Source of the DNA: Zea mays
Taxonomy: Eukaryota > Streptophyta > Magnoliopsida > Poales > Poaceae
Reading direction: 5' to 3'
Length of the DNA: 64,000 nt
Assembly (NCBI RefSeq): GCF_902167145.1
Contig: NC_050100.1
Coordinates: forward strand, 194,239,439 to 194,303,438
The notes below the pieces were generated by a model. It had not been told where the DNA came from and did no database searches. It saw only the letters and a list, made by a program, of their open reading frames with translations. The position numbers were made by a program, and so were the translations under genes. Of this stretch, positions 9,078-20,719 are shown in pieces (position 1 is the stretch's first letter; the number at the start of each line of letters is the position of its first letter).

Positions 9078-9950
9078 ATGATTCCGCCCTCCTGGCCATT
9101 CGCCGTATGGGGGGTGGATATCCTGGGACTGTTTCCCAGGGCCGTCGGCGGCTACCGGTACCTCTTTGTCGCCATCGACAAGTTCACCAAGTGGCCGGAG
9201 GCCACCCCTGTGGTCAGCATTACCCAGGGTGCTGCTATCGTCTTCCTTAAGTCGATCGTTTGTAGATTTGGGGTCCCAAGTCGTATCATTACAGACAACA
9301 GGACCCAGTTTACAAGTCGGGTCTTTCAGGAATATTGCGAGGGCATCGGCACCCAGCTCTGCTTTGCATCCGTGGCTCACCCTAGGAGTAACGGACAGGT
9401 GGAGAGGGCAAATGCAGAGATTCTCAGGGGGCTCAAGACGCACACCTATGACTGCTTAAAAAAGCATGGCGCGAATTGGGTCAGTAAGCTCCCATCCGTG
9501 TTGTGGGGGAACTGGACCACGCCCAGCCGAGCCACCGGGGAGACCTCGTTCTTTCTGGTATACGAGGCTGAAGCTTGCCTTCCTCCGAAAATCATTATGG
9601 GCTCCCCACGGGTCCAGTCTTTTGATGAGTCTGCGCAAGAACAGCTACGACGTGAAGATGTGGACTTCATCGACAAACACAGGTGGCAAGAAGCAATCCG
9701 AAATGCGCGATACAACCAGGCGCTCAGGCGCTACCACCAACGGTTCGTGCATAGTAGGAAGCTTGAGGTTGGGGACCTGGTCCTAAGGCGAATACTAAAC
9801 CGAGAAGGGCTCCATAAGCTCTCTCCTAGCTGGGAAGGACCCTTCAAAGTGCAGAAATATGCCGCCCTGGATGTGTCCGCCTTGCCACAGCTAACGGAGT
9901 ACCTCTTCCCAATCCTTGGAACATAGAGCATCTCCGTAAGTTTTTCCCAT
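9078..9950 (+). pseudogene. Integrase core, Tat-lineage Gypsy
   Basis: The open frame carries the DDE catalytic triad: WGVDILG (D), IITDNRTQF (D) and SNGQVERANAE (E). A conserved LSPSWEGPFKV block follows near 9830. After about 9860 the open frame loses the expected sequence, while another frame reads NPWNIEHLRKFFP and stops near 9950. A small frameshift therefore separates the catalytic core from the C-terminus. The enzyme would insert cDNA into chromosomes. Confidence 0.9.
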
Positions 9951-10556
9951 AAAAGCAGAATAGGGGGTTCGGTCTCTTTCCACGTGTATATCCAGTTATG
10001 AGGAAGGGGTTCGACCCACAGAACTGTTTTTATGCTGATTTTATTCCTAAATTTTGCGACCATTATCTCACCACCAATTCAGTTTTCTTCCCTGGCTGGT
10101 ATAGCGACATCCGAATTGGGCAGCCAGACCCGGCAACTAGACGATGAGGTGGTTTGGGGCCGTGGAGCTGCTTGGTATGGTCAAGTACCGTGAGCCTGCA
10201 CACCCCACCGCCCTACAGCCGGTCCTGTTGCGTGAATCAAAAGATAAGAAATACCAGCCGGCGGACCGTATGGGCACGCTACTAAAAATACCTAGCCAAG
10301 ACTGTGTGCAGGTTGGATCCCAGTTGGGGTTGCCCCTTGGGGGTCGCAACACCAGTTCCTCCTTAAGATTCCTGGCATCCAGCCCCGACACATCGAGGCC
10401 ATATCCCAGGGGGGCTAAGTACCAGGGAAGAAGTCGGTGACAATGCACACAGCAAAGGAAAAGTGGCGTGCAGATAAGTTGTAATATCACCCGATAAGTA
10501 ATACTTAAAGAGTATCTTGCAAAATCAAAGATATATTACAACCCGCTCCCCAGCGG
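9951..10556. other. Spacer between pol and the Sirevirus insertion
   Basis: Non-coding DNA of the Gypsy element between the end of integrase and the inserted Sirevirus. A 98-codon open frame (10144-10440) has no recognised features. After the insertion the sequence continues at 19398 with the 3' end of the antisense ORF. Confidence 0.7.
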
Positions 10557-11803
10557 TGAGAGCACCTAGAGGGGGGTGAATAGGTGATCCTGTGAAACTT
10601 GAAAACTTAAGCCACAAAACTTGGTTAATCGTTAGCACAATAATTGCCAAGTGGCTAGATAGGAATCTTCAACAAAACACAATAACCAACAAGGATCAAT
10701 CACAGAGATGGCACGGTGGTTATCCCGTGGTTCGGCCAAGACCAACGCTTGCCTACTCCATGTTGTGGCATCCCAACGGACGAGGGTTGCAATCAACCCC
10801 TCTCAAGCGGTCCAAAGACCCACTTGAATACCACGGTGTTTTGCTTGCTTTTTCTCAATCCCGTTTGCGAGGAATCTCCACAACTTGGAGCCTCTCGCCC
10901 TTACACTTGAAATTCACAAAGAAGCACAGGGCAAGGGAGGGATTAGCAACGCACTCAAGACAAGAAATCACAGCAACATTACGCACACAAGTCGCAACGA
11001 GAGCTCACAACACAACTCAATGAGTTCACCACTCAACTAGAGCTCTAATTGCTATCGCAAAGAATCAAAGGCGTGGAATCGATGTCTTGGTGCTTAGGAA
11101 TGTTGTAGGGATGCTTGGTGTTCTCCTCCATGCGCCTAGGGGTCCCTTTTATAGCCCCAAGGCAACTAGGAGCCGTTGAGAGCAATCTAGGAAGGCTGAT
11201 CTTGCCTTCTGTCGACTGGGGCATCGGACAGTCCGGTGCACACCGGACACTGTCCGGTGCCCGATTTCCTTCCATAAATGGCACAGTCAACCGTTGACAG
11301 CCTGAGAGCCGTTGGCGCACCGGACATGTCCGGTGCACACCGGACAGTCCGGTGCCTTCTTCTAGCCGTTGGCTCGACCACGTGTCCCGCGCAGATTGCG
11401 CGGCCGACCGTTGGCCCTGCCGACCGTTGGCTCACCGGACAGTCCGGTGCACACCGGACAGTCCGGTGAATTATAGCCGTACGTCGACGATGAATTCCCG
11501 AGAGCGGCCACTTCGCTCGAGCCAGCCTGGCGCACCGGACACTGTCCGGTGCACCACCGGACAGTCCGGTGCTCCCAGACTCAGCAGAGTCTTGGCTGCT
11601 CGAGCCAAGACATTTTCAATTGGATTTTCCTGTTTCCAGCACTTAGACACAATACATTAGTCCATAAAACAATGTACTAAGTCTGAGAAACATACCTTTA
11701 TCCTTGATTTGTACTTTGTCCACCTTTTTACACTTAGGCACTTGTGTTGGACACTAAATCACCAAAATACTTAGAAATGGCCCAAGGGCACATTTCCCTT
11801 TCA
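10557..11803 (-). repeat. 3' LTR of the Ji/Opie-like Sirevirus
   Basis: 1,247 bp, reading TGAAAGGGAAATG to TGCTCTCA on the minus strand. Palindromes of the CACCGGAC(A/T)GTCCGGTG type cluster at about 11220-11580. Against the 5' LTR it has one extra CCGACCGTTGG module and one extra palindrome unit near 11400-11465, which explains most of the length difference. Confidence 0.95.
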
Positions 11804-12592
11804 ATCTCCCCCTTTTTGGTGATTTATGCCAACACAACATAAAGCAAGTAGAACAAGTACAAAATCAATTCAAATAAGAACTCAAAATTGTTTTGATTCA
11901 ATTTTGACATATATGGATCATCCTTTGCCACCACTTGGTTTGTTTTTGTAAATCAACCTCAACTTCCTATCTCTAAGTCAAACACACTTGTTAAAACATA
12001 AAGAGAGTCATTCCAAGAGAAATTGATTCAAGATTTCAAAAACTCCCCTTTTTCCCATAATCAACACTTCTCCCCACAAGAAGCCAACTTTTGACACGAG
12101 AGACAATAAAAAGAGTTTTGTCAAACCAAAAGCTCTAATCTACTATTTTCAAAATTTCTCAAGTGGTAGCTGATCCATTTATTGCTTTGGCCTTTATTTT
12201 CTCCCCCTTTGGCATCAAGCACCAAAACGGGATCAATCTTGGCCCTTTAACCCCATTGCCTCACCAAAATCTTCAAATAAGAACACAAAGGCAATAAGAG
12301 TATAAAGATGAACTTGGAAAATTTACTCTTTTCATCGGAGTGCAGTGGAAGACTTGCATGGTCCAAGTCCACCATTTCCCTTTCAAACTTCCTTTGAGAC
12401 TAAATTCAAGCAAACTCAAGCAAACGGTTAGTATCAAAGGGTCAAGTTGTACCACAACTCCCCCTAAATATGTGCATCACTTGCACAAGGACTTGTGAGG
12501 TCCGGGGATTGAGTATACAACTTGAGCACCACAAGTAAGCAACAAAATGCAGAGGAACATGATCAAAGGCATAAACACATGTATGCTACAAC
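11804..12592 (-). other. Sirevirus 3' untranslated region with polypurine tracts
   Basis: Non-coding sequence between RNase H and the 3' LTR. Next to the LTR, plus CTCCCCCTTTTTGGTG (11805-11820) reads as a polypurine tract on the minus strand. Similar tracts recur near 12045, 12070, 12200 and 12460. Several polypurine tracts in this region are a described Sirevirus trait. Confidence 0.8.
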
Positions 12593-13742
12593 TCAATCCA
12601 AGTTCTGCGAATCTAGGATATTTAGCTCACTTCGCAGCCTGCAAAAGGTCTTTTCATCTAAAGGCTTAGTGAAGATATCGGCTAGCTGGTTCTCGGTGCT
12701 AACATGAAACACTTCGATATCTCCCTTTTGCTGGTGGTCTCTCAAAAAGTGATGCCGGATGTCAATGTGCTTTGTGCGGCTGTGCTCAACAGGATTTTCC
12801 GCTATTCGGATAGCACTCTCATTATCACATAGGAGTGGGACTTTGCTCAGATTGTAGCCAAAGTCCCGGAGGGTTTGCCTCATCCAAAGTAGTTGCGCAC
12901 AACACTGTCCTGCGGCAACGTACTCGGCCTCAGCGGTGGATAGGGCAACGGAAGTTTGTTTCTTAGAGTTCCACGACACCAGGGACCTTCCTAAGAATTG
13001 GCACGTCCCCGATGTACTCTTCCTATCGACCTTACATCCAGCATAGTCAGAATCTGAGTACCCAATCAAGTCAAAGTTAGACCCCTTTGGATACCAGATC
13101 CCGAAGCAAGGCGTAGCGACTAAATATCTTAGAATTCGCTTCACAGCCACTAAGTGACACTCCTTAGGATCGGATTGAAATCTAGCACACATGCATACGC
13201 TAAGCATAATATCCGGTCTACTAGCACATAAATAAAGCAAAGAACCTATCATGGACCGGTATGCTTTTTGATCAACGGACTTACCTCCTTTGTTGAGGTT
13301 GGTGTGTCCGTCAGTTCCCATCGGCGTCTTTGCGGGCTTGGCGTCCTTCATCCCAAACCGCTTTAGCAAGTCTTGCGTGTATTTCGTTTGGGAGATGAAA
13401 GTGTCGTCCTTGAGTTGCTTCACTTGGAACCCCAGGAAGTAGTTCAACTCGCCCATCATTGACATCTCGAATTTCTGCGTCATCACCCTGCTAAACTCTT
13501 CACAAGACTTTTGATTAGTAGAACCAAATATTATGTCATCGACATAAATTTGGCATACAAAAAGATCACCATCGCAAGTCTTAGTAAAAAGAGTTGGATC
13601 GGCTTTCCCGACCTTGAAAGCATTAGCAATTAAAAAGTCTCTAAAGCATTCATACCATGCTCTTGGGGCTTGCTTAAGTCCATAGAGTGCCTTAGAGAGC
13701 TTACACACGTGGTCGGGGTACCATTCATCCTCGAAGCCAGGG
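12593..13742 (-). pseudogene. RT C-terminal half and RNase H, Ji/Opie-like Sirevirus
   Basis: A 371-codon open frame begins [15 protein letters not shown] and carries the RT catalytic YVDD (residues 55-58). Its RNase H has DSDYAGCKVDRKSTSG, STAEAEYVAAG and HIDIRHHFL. It ends naturally after LNILDSQNLD. It is one frame away from the upstream RT half, so a small indel near 13740 separates them. The first visible Met is not a real start. The enzyme makes the element's cDNA. Confidence 0.92.
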
Positions 13743-15771
13743 GTTGCTCCACGTACACTTCCTCCTTGATTGGCCCGTTGAGGAAAGCGCTCTTCACATC
13801 CATTTGGTACAACCTGAAAGAATGGTGAGCGGCATATGCTAGCAAGATACGAATTGATTCTAGCCTAGCCACAGGAGCAAAAGTCTCCTCAAAGTCCAAA
13901 CCTGCGACTTGGGCATAACCTTTTGCCACAAGTCGAGCCTTGTTCCTTGTCACCACCCCGTGCTCATCCTGTTTGTTGCGGAACACCCACTTGGTTCCCA
14001 CAATATTTTGCTTGGGACGAGGCACTAGTGTCCAAACTTCATTGCGCTTGAAGTTGTTGAGTTCCTCCTGCATGGCCAACACCCAGTCCGGATCTAGCAA
14101 GGCCTCTTCTACCCTGAAAGGCTCAATAGAAGAGACAAAGGAGTAATGCTCATAGAAATTAACTAATCTTGAACGAGTAGTTACTCCCTTGCTAATATCA
14201 CCCAATATTTGGTCGACGGGATGATCCCTTTGGTTCATCGCTCGAACTTGGGTTGGAGGTGCCTGAGGTGCTTCTTCCTCTTCAACTTGATCATCCTGTG
14301 CTCCCCCTTGATCATGCGCCTCCACTTGAGGTACCTGTTTGTCATCTTGGGTTGGGGGATGCACCATAGTTGAGGAAGACGGTTGATCTTGCTCCAAATG
14401 TTCCTGAGGCCGTACATCTCCAATCGCCATGGTGCGTATCGCGGCTGTTGGAACGTCTTCTTCATCTACATCATCAAGATCAACAATTTGCTCTCTTGGA
14501 GAGCCATTAGTCTCATCAGATACAACGTCGCTAGAGACTTCAACCAAACCCGATGATTTGTTGAAGACCCTATACGCCTTTGTATTTGAATCATAACCTA
14601 ATAAAAACCCTTCTACAGCTTTGGGAGCAAATTTGGAATTCCTACCCTTCTTCACTAGAATGTAGCATTTACTCCCAAATACACGAAAGTATGATACATT
14701 GGGTTTGTTACCGGTTAGCAGCTCATACGATGTCTTCTTGAGGAGGCGGTGAAGGTAGACCCTGTTGATGGCGTGGCAAGTCGTGTTCACGGCTTCCGAC
14801 CAAAAACGCTCGGGGGTCTTGAACTCTCCAAGCATAGTCCTCGCCATATCAATGAGCGTCCTGTTCTTCCTCTCTACCACACCATTTTGCTGAGGTGTGT
14901 AGGGAGCGGAGAACTCGTGCTTGATCCCTTCCTCCTCAAGGAACTCCTCTACTTGAAGATTCTTGAATTCGGACCCGTTGTCGCTCCTTATCTTCTTCAC
15001 CTTGAGCTCAAACTCATTTTGAGCTCTCCTGAGGAAGCGCTTGAGGGTCCCTTGGGTTTCAGACTTATCCTGCAAAAAGAACACCCAAGTGAAGCGGGAA
15101 AAGTCATCAACAATAACTAGACCATACTTACTTCCTCCTATGCTCAGATAGGCGACGGGTCCGAAGAGGTCCATATGCATCAGCTCCAGAGGTCTTGAAG
15201 TGGTCATCACATTCTTGCTGTGATGAGCTCCTCCCACCTGTTTACCTGCTTGACAAGCTGCACAAGGTCTATCTTTTTCGAAATGTACATTGGTTAGACC
15301 TATCACGTGTTCTCCCTTTAGAAGCTTGTGGAGGTTCTTCATCCCCACATGTGCTAAGCGGCGATGCCACAACCAGCCCATGCAAGTCTTAGCCATTAAG
15401 CATGCATCTAGACCGGCCCCCTCTTTTGCAAAATCAACTAAATAAAGTTTGCCGTCTAGTACACCCTTAAAAGCTAGTGAACCATCACGTCTTCTAAAGA
15501 CAGATACATCTACATTTGTAAATAGACAATTATATCCCATATTACATAATTGACTAACAGATAGTAAATTATATCCAAGAGACTCAACTAAAAACACATT
15601 AGAGATAGAGTGTTCATTTGATATTGCAATCTTGCCTAAGCCTTTCACCTTGCCTTGGTTCCCATCACCGAATATGATTGAATCTTGGGAATCCTTATTC
15701 TTGACGTAGGAGGTGAACATCTTCTTCTCCCCTGTCATATTGTTTGTGCATCCGCTGTCGATAATCTAGCT
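13743..15771 (-). pseudogene. Protease, integrase and RT N-terminal half, Ji/Opie-like Sirevirus
   Basis: A 702-codon open frame. It begins just after the protease active-site region ([11 protein letters not shown]), whose preceding tryptophan position is a stop, at about 15769. Integrase follows: HRRLAHVG and CAACQ (zinc), then the catalytic [17 protein letters not shown] and [13 protein letters not shown]. After an acidic linker, RT begins with [19 protein letters not shown]. The frame then breaks near 13740. Catalytic residues of integrase are intact. Confidence 0.92.
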
Positions 15772-17290
15772 TGAACCCCCGGATGCATAAACCTGCAAGG
15801 CAAATTTAGACTTGGGTCTTAGGTACCCAACTCTTGTTGGGTCCTACAAGGTTAGTCATAATTGTCTTAGGGACCCAAATGCAAGTTTTATCACCCTTGC
15901 ATTTTGCCCCTAATTTCCTAGCAACTATCTTCCTATCCTTTCTACAAATAGCAAAGGAAGCATTTAAAGCATGATATATTGTAGATGGTTCATTAACTTT
16001 CCTAGGAACATTAGCAACATTTCTCCTAGGCATATTATGAACAACATTTTTCCTACCAACATTTCTATCATGCACATAGGAAGAACTAGAAGCAAACATG
16101 GCATGAGAATCAAAAGCATCATATGCATTATGACTCCTATAAGCATTTCTGTATTGTCTCTTGTCATGATACATAAAAGCATGGTTCTTTTTAGCACTAA
16201 TAGCCATAGGGGCCTTCCCTTTCTCCTTGGTGGAGATGGGAGCCTTATGGCTTGTTAAGTCCTTGGCTTCCCTCTTGAAGCCAAGTCCATCCTTAATTGA
16301 GGGGTGTCTACCAATCGTGTAGGCATCCCTTGCAAATTTTAGCTTATCGAAATCACTTTTGCTAGTCTTAAGTTGGTCATTAAGACTAGCTACTTCATCA
16401 TTTAATCTAGAAATTGAAACTAGGTGTTCACTACAAGCATCAATATCAAAATCCTTAGACCTAGTGCAAATCATAACATGTTCTACACAAGAATTAGATT
16501 TATTTGCTACTTCTAATTGAGCATTTAAATCATTGTTAACACCTTGTAAAGTAGAAATGGTTTCATGACAAGTAGATAGTTCATAAGAAAGCATTTCATT
16601 TCTTTTAACTTCTAAAGCATAGGATTTTTGTGCCTCTACAAATTTATCATGTTCATCATACAACAAATCCTCTTACTTTTCTAAAAGCCTATCCTTTTCA
16701 TTCAAGGCATCAATCAATTCATTGATTTTATCAATTTTATTTCTATCCAATCCCTTGAACAAGCTAGAGTAATCTATTTCCTCATCGCTAGAATCATCAT
16801 CACTTGAAGAATCATAAGTAGTATTGTCTCGAGTACATACCTTCTTCTCCTTCGCCATGAGGCATGTGTGATGCTCGTTGGGGAAGAGGGATGACTTGTT
16901 GAAGGCGGTGGCGGCGAGTCCTTCATTGTCGGAGTCGGACGAGGAGCAATCCGAATCCCACTCCTTGCCAAGATGTGCCTCGCCCTTTGCCTTCTTATAG
17001 TTCTTCTTTTTCTCCCTCTTGTTCCCTTGATCCTGATCACTATCATTGTCGGGACAGTTAGCAATAAAATGACCAAGCTTACCACATTTGAAGCATGAGC
17101 GCTTCCCCTTGGTTTTGGTCTTGCTTGGCTGTCCCTTGCGCCCCTTTAGCGCCGTCTTGAATCTTTTGATGATGAGGGCCATCTCTTCATCATTAAGTCC
17201 AGCCGCCTCAATTTGTGCTACCTTGCTGGGTAACGCCTCCTTGCTCCTTGTTGCCTTGAGAGCAACAGGTTGAGGCTCATTGATTGGACT
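15772..17290 (-). pseudogene. Gag C-terminal half, Ji/Opie-like Sirevirus
   Basis: Two open frames (17182-16673 and 16666-15806) separated by one stop. The first has a Cys-x2-Cys-x4-His-x4-Cys zinc knuckle (CFKCGKLGHFIANC, residues 30-43), which would bind genomic RNA. A serine/aspartate-rich stretch follows, then a long heptad-like segment before WVPKTQV at the Gag-Pol junction. Long coiled-coil Gag C-termini are typical of Sireviruses. Two stops, at about 16670 and 15769, block readthrough to Pol. Confidence 0.88.
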
Positions 17291-18129
17291 TCTTCGGGCG
17301 ACATTTTGGTGTACCTGGGATTCTCACGAATGTTATTCACCAAATGAGGATCAAGAACAGTAAAGGACCTTAGCATCAATCGGACGACGTCATGGTCCGT
17401 CCATCGCGTGCTTCCGTAGCTCCTTATTTTATTGATAAGGATCTTGAGCCGGTTGTATGTTTGTGTCGGCTCCTCGCCCCTTATCATCGCGAATCGTCCA
17501 AGCTCGCCCTCCACCAACTCCATCTTGGTGAGCAAGGTAACGTCGTTCCCCTCATGTGAAATCTTGAGGGTGTCCCAGATCTGCTTGGCGTTATCCAAGC
17601 CGCTCACTTTGTGGTATTCATCCCTGCACAATGAAGCTAGAAGAACAGTAGTAGCTTGTGCATTCTTATGAATTTGCTCATTAATGAACATGGGACTATC
17701 CGAACTATCAAAGTGCATTCCACTCTCTACAATCTCCCATATACTAGGATGGAGAGAGAACAAGTGACTATGCATTTTGTGACTCCAAAATCCGTAGTCC
17801 TCTCCATCAAAATGAGGAGGTTTACCAAGTGGAATAGATAATAAATGAGCATTTGCACTTTGAGGAATACGCGAATAATCGAAAGAAAAGTTCGAGTTAA
17901 CCGTCTTTCGTTTGTCGTAGTCGTTGTCATCGTTGTCCTTGTGGGAAGAAGTGGACTCATCACTGTCGTCGTAGTAGACGATCTCCTTAATGCGCCTTGT
18001 CTTCTTCTTCTTCCCATCTTTTCGTCTATGACCCGAGCCCGAGTCGGTAGGCTTGTCATCCTTTGGCTCGTTGACGAAAGACTCCTTCTCTTTATCGTTG
18101 ATCACGATACCCTTCCCCTTAGGATCCAT
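17218..18129 (-). pseudogene. Gag N-terminal half, Ji/Opie-like Sirevirus
   Basis: Starts MDPKGKGIVINDKEKES, 50 bp after the 5' LTR, with a Lys/Asp-rich N-terminus. The Copia gag domain comes next: HFDGEDYGFWSHKMHSHL, then the ALxRDEYHKV-like and WDTLKISHEGN motifs. Shortly after KMSPEEVQS the frame diverges and the next Gag segment (EPQPVALKA) is in another frame. A short internal deletion plus a frame change near 17275-17290 is the simplest explanation. Confidence 0.88.
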
Positions 18130-18163
18130 CTCTTCGGGCGGTTAGTCCCTTTGTGAAGAGAAC

Positions 18164-18178
18164 GGCTCCGATACCAAT
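18164..18178 (-). other. Primer-binding site of the Ji/Opie-like Sirevirus
   Basis: The minus strand reads ATTGGTATCGGAGCC directly after the LTR. This matches the initiator-tRNA-Met primer site common in plant Copia elements (TGGTATCAGAGC), with one mismatch. It proves the minus orientation. Confidence 0.9.
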
Positions 18179-19392
18179 TGAGAGCACCTAGAGGGGGGGT
18201 GAATAGGTGATCCTGTGAAACTTGAAAACTTAAGCCACAAAACTTGGTTAATCGTTAGCACAATAATTGCCAAGTGGCTAGATAGGAATCTTCAACAAAA
18301 CACAATAACCAACAAGGATCAATCACAGAGATGGCACGGTGGTTATCCCGTGGTTCGGCCAAGACCAACGCTTGCCTACTCCACGTTGTGGCGTCCCAAC
18401 GGACGAGGGTTGCAATCAACCCCTCTCAAGCGGTCCAAAGACCCACTTGAATACCACGGTGTTTTGCTTGCTTTTTCTCAATCCCGTTTGCAAGGAATCT
18501 CCACAACTTGGAGCCTCTCGCCCTTACACTTGAAATTCACAAAGAAGCACAGGGCAAGGGAGGGATTAGCAACACACTCAAGACAAGAAATCACAGCAAC
18601 ACCACGCACACAAGTCGCAACGAGAGCTCACAACACAACTCAATGAGTTCACCACTCAACTAGAGCTCTAATTGCTATCACAAAGAATCAAAGGCATGGA
18701 ATCGATGTCTTGGTGCTTAGGAATGTTGTAGGGATGCTTGGTGTTCTCCTCCATGCGCCTAGGGGTCCCTTTTATAGCCCCAAGGTAGCTAGGAGCCGTT
18801 GAGAGCAATCTAGGAAGGCTGATCTTGCCTTCTGTCGACTGGGGCACCGGACAGTCCGGTGCACACCGGACACTGTCCGGTGCCCGATTTCCTTCCATAA
18901 ATGGCGCAGTCAACCGTTGACAGCCTGAGAGCCGTTGGCGCACCGGACATGTCCGGTGCACACCGGACAGTCTAGTGCCTTCTTCTAGCCGTTGGCTCGG
19001 CCACGTGTCCCGCGCAGATTGCGCGACCGACCGTTGGCTCACCGGACAGTCCGGTGAATTATAGTCGTACGTCGACGATGAATTCCCGAGAGCGGCCACT
19101 TCGCTCGAGCCAGCCTGGCGCACCGGACACTGTCCGGTGCACCACCGGACAGTCCGGTGCTCCCAGACTCAGCAGAGTCTTGGCTGCTCGAGCCAAGACA
19201 TTTTCAATTGGATTTTTCCTATTTCCAGCACTTAGACACAATACATTAGTCCATAAAACAATGTACTAAGTCTGAGAAACATACCTTTATCCTTGATTTG
19301 TACTTTGTCCACCTTTTTACACTTAGGCACTTGTGTTGGACACTAAATCACCAAAATACTTAGAAATGGCCCAAGGGCACATTTCCCTTTCA
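18179..19392 (-). repeat. 5' LTR of the Ji/Opie-like Sirevirus
   Basis: 1,214 bp, nearly identical by eye to the 3' LTR apart from short module differences near 19020-19055. A minus-strand TATA box (TATAAAAG) lies at 18769-18776, downstream of the palindrome cluster at about 18845-19160. Confidence 0.95.
18769..18776 (-). promoter_or_regulatory. TATA box of the Sirevirus 5' LTR
   Basis: TATAAAAG on the minus strand in GGGGCTATAAAAGGGACC. It would start the genomic RNA. Confidence 0.7.
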
Positions 19393-19426
19393 AGCGGAAC
19401 CCTCGTTCTTTTCCACGCAGGCCTGG

Positions 19427-19906
19427 CTACTCATCGTCAGTAGAATCCCGCTGGAAACGCCCAGCCACTGCATCCGCAACATCCTGCACGCTCTCCCGGA
19501 CAGCATCTTCAGTATCGGCCACCGGACCCGCGATGACTGGCCCCAAGGAGACAGCCGGGTCGTGGCTCCAGAAGCATGTCAAGATGTATTCTATTGTCGA
19601 CCAGCAAAGCCTGCTGCCCTCGGCTTCCAAGCGGGTGCCAAGAATTTGATCCAGACGTCGAAGGCGGTCAGCAGCGGAATCCAGCACCGGGAGCGCGTCA
19701 GAGATAGACGCCGGCCGCGCCAGCGTTGGGATGGGGCTCACCCCCAACTGCGCTAACGCCGTACTTGCCTCGCCAGCCCAGGCGGCGATGCGCTAGGCCC
19801 CGGCGTGTTGCTCAGCCCGGAGGTCGTCGAGTCCCTTCCTCATCACCTCCACTGCCTGGGGGGCCGAGGCCATCTATGTCGCCTGAGCAGCTAGCGCTGC
19901 CCGGAA
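19427..19906 (-). pseudogene. Antisense ORF, C-terminal part
   Basis: Continues in the frame of the coiled-coil segment after a stop at 19907-19909. Another stop lies near 19795, before an open run (19747-19427) ending GRFQRDSTDDE. The tail is acidic and contains LDQILGTRLEAEG. It belongs to the antisense ORF of the Tat-lineage Gypsy. No catalytic motif is recognised. Confidence 0.65.
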
Positions 19907-20719
19907 CTAGCGGACCTGCTCCTCTAGAGCCCGCACTTTGTCCTCCAAGCGCTTCCGGTTCTCCTCTGCCTCGAGCTCAAGCTCATCCAGCAGCTTGTTC
20001 TGCCTTGCCCACATCTCCTCCCTGAAGGCGAGGCCCTCCTTTTGCCCAGTGAGATCAGTTGCCCGTTTCGCCAGGGAAGCTTCCCTCGCCTTGAGGTTTT
20101 TCTCGACGTGGGCAATGTCACTAGCCTTCTCGGTGAGTTCCTGTTGCTGCTTCTGCAGCTTCGCCTCAGCCGCGGCCTGCTTGTCCCGCTGTTTCTCCAG
20201 CACCGTATTATAAGCTTTCAGCTTATCATGGAGCGCTGTGATGGCCCACTCCCTTTGGTCTAAGCGTACCTCCTTCCTAGCCAAGTTTTTCTCCTTTCGG
20301 GTCACCTCTTCCTCCCGGTCAGACACCTTCCGGATATCCTCCTTGAAGTCCTCGCGCTCCTGCTCAAACTCGGCTTGCTCTGAGGCGAATTGGCAGGACA
20401 TCGTCTTAGTACGCTCCTCTAGTTGGGTGCACCAGTCGCCAAGGCGCTGGTGCTCGGTCTCGAGCGCCTCCCACTCCCGCCGGATAGCCATCTCGGTTTC
20501 CCGGAGAGCCTGGTGAGCACGGGACAGCACCTGGGAAAGGGGAGTCGATGCTGCTTCAGGATCGATGCTGGATCGGAGCGGTCGCCTGGGAATAACCTTC
20601 AGAGACCCTAGAGTTGGCGGTGGGACAGAACTAGACGCGCCCCCCATGCCTACCACCGACGGAGCATCCGGCGGTATCGCTGTCGTTAGGTCTGCAACAG
20701 TGGTTGGCAGTATTACCAC
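19907..20719 (-). pseudogene. Antisense ORF, coiled-coil segment
   Basis: A 270-codon open frame opposite to the host element's transcription. From about residue 60 onward it is almost continuous charged heptad sequence (for example REEEVTRKEKNLARKEVRL), predicted as a long coiled coil. The N-terminal 55 residues are Pro/Ser/Ala-rich. It links the Transposase_28-like N-terminal part (22651-21694) to the C-terminal tail. Antisense ORFs in this position are known in Tat elements such as Grande. The role is unknown; a structural or oligomerising protein is a guess. Confidence 0.7.

Larger units (their letters stand above)
10557..19392 (-). mobile_element. Ji/Opie-like Sirevirus (Ty1/Copia), complete
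   Basis: An 8,836-bp element on the minus strand with both LTRs and the target duplication AGCGG (10552-10556 and 19393-19397). The minus-strand order is LTR (19392-18179), an iMet-type primer site, gag, protease, integrase, RT, RNase H, polypurine tracts, LTR (11803-10557). The domain order PR-IN-RT-RNaseH is Copia. The 1.2-kb LTRs and their palindromes point to the maize Ji/Opie group. The coding region carries nonsense changes and two frame breaks, so it is non-autonomous. It inserted into the spacer of the Tat-lineage Gypsy. Confidence 0.95.

Noticed and set aside
10592..11023. 143-codon frame MKLENLSHKTW, also at 18215-18646
   Set aside because: Both copies are the same part of the Sirevirus LTRs, on the strand opposite to the element's transcription. 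It stays open by LTR composition.
19938..20516. Ser-rich plus-strand frames
   Set aside because: Complementary shadow of the antisense coiled-coil ORF.
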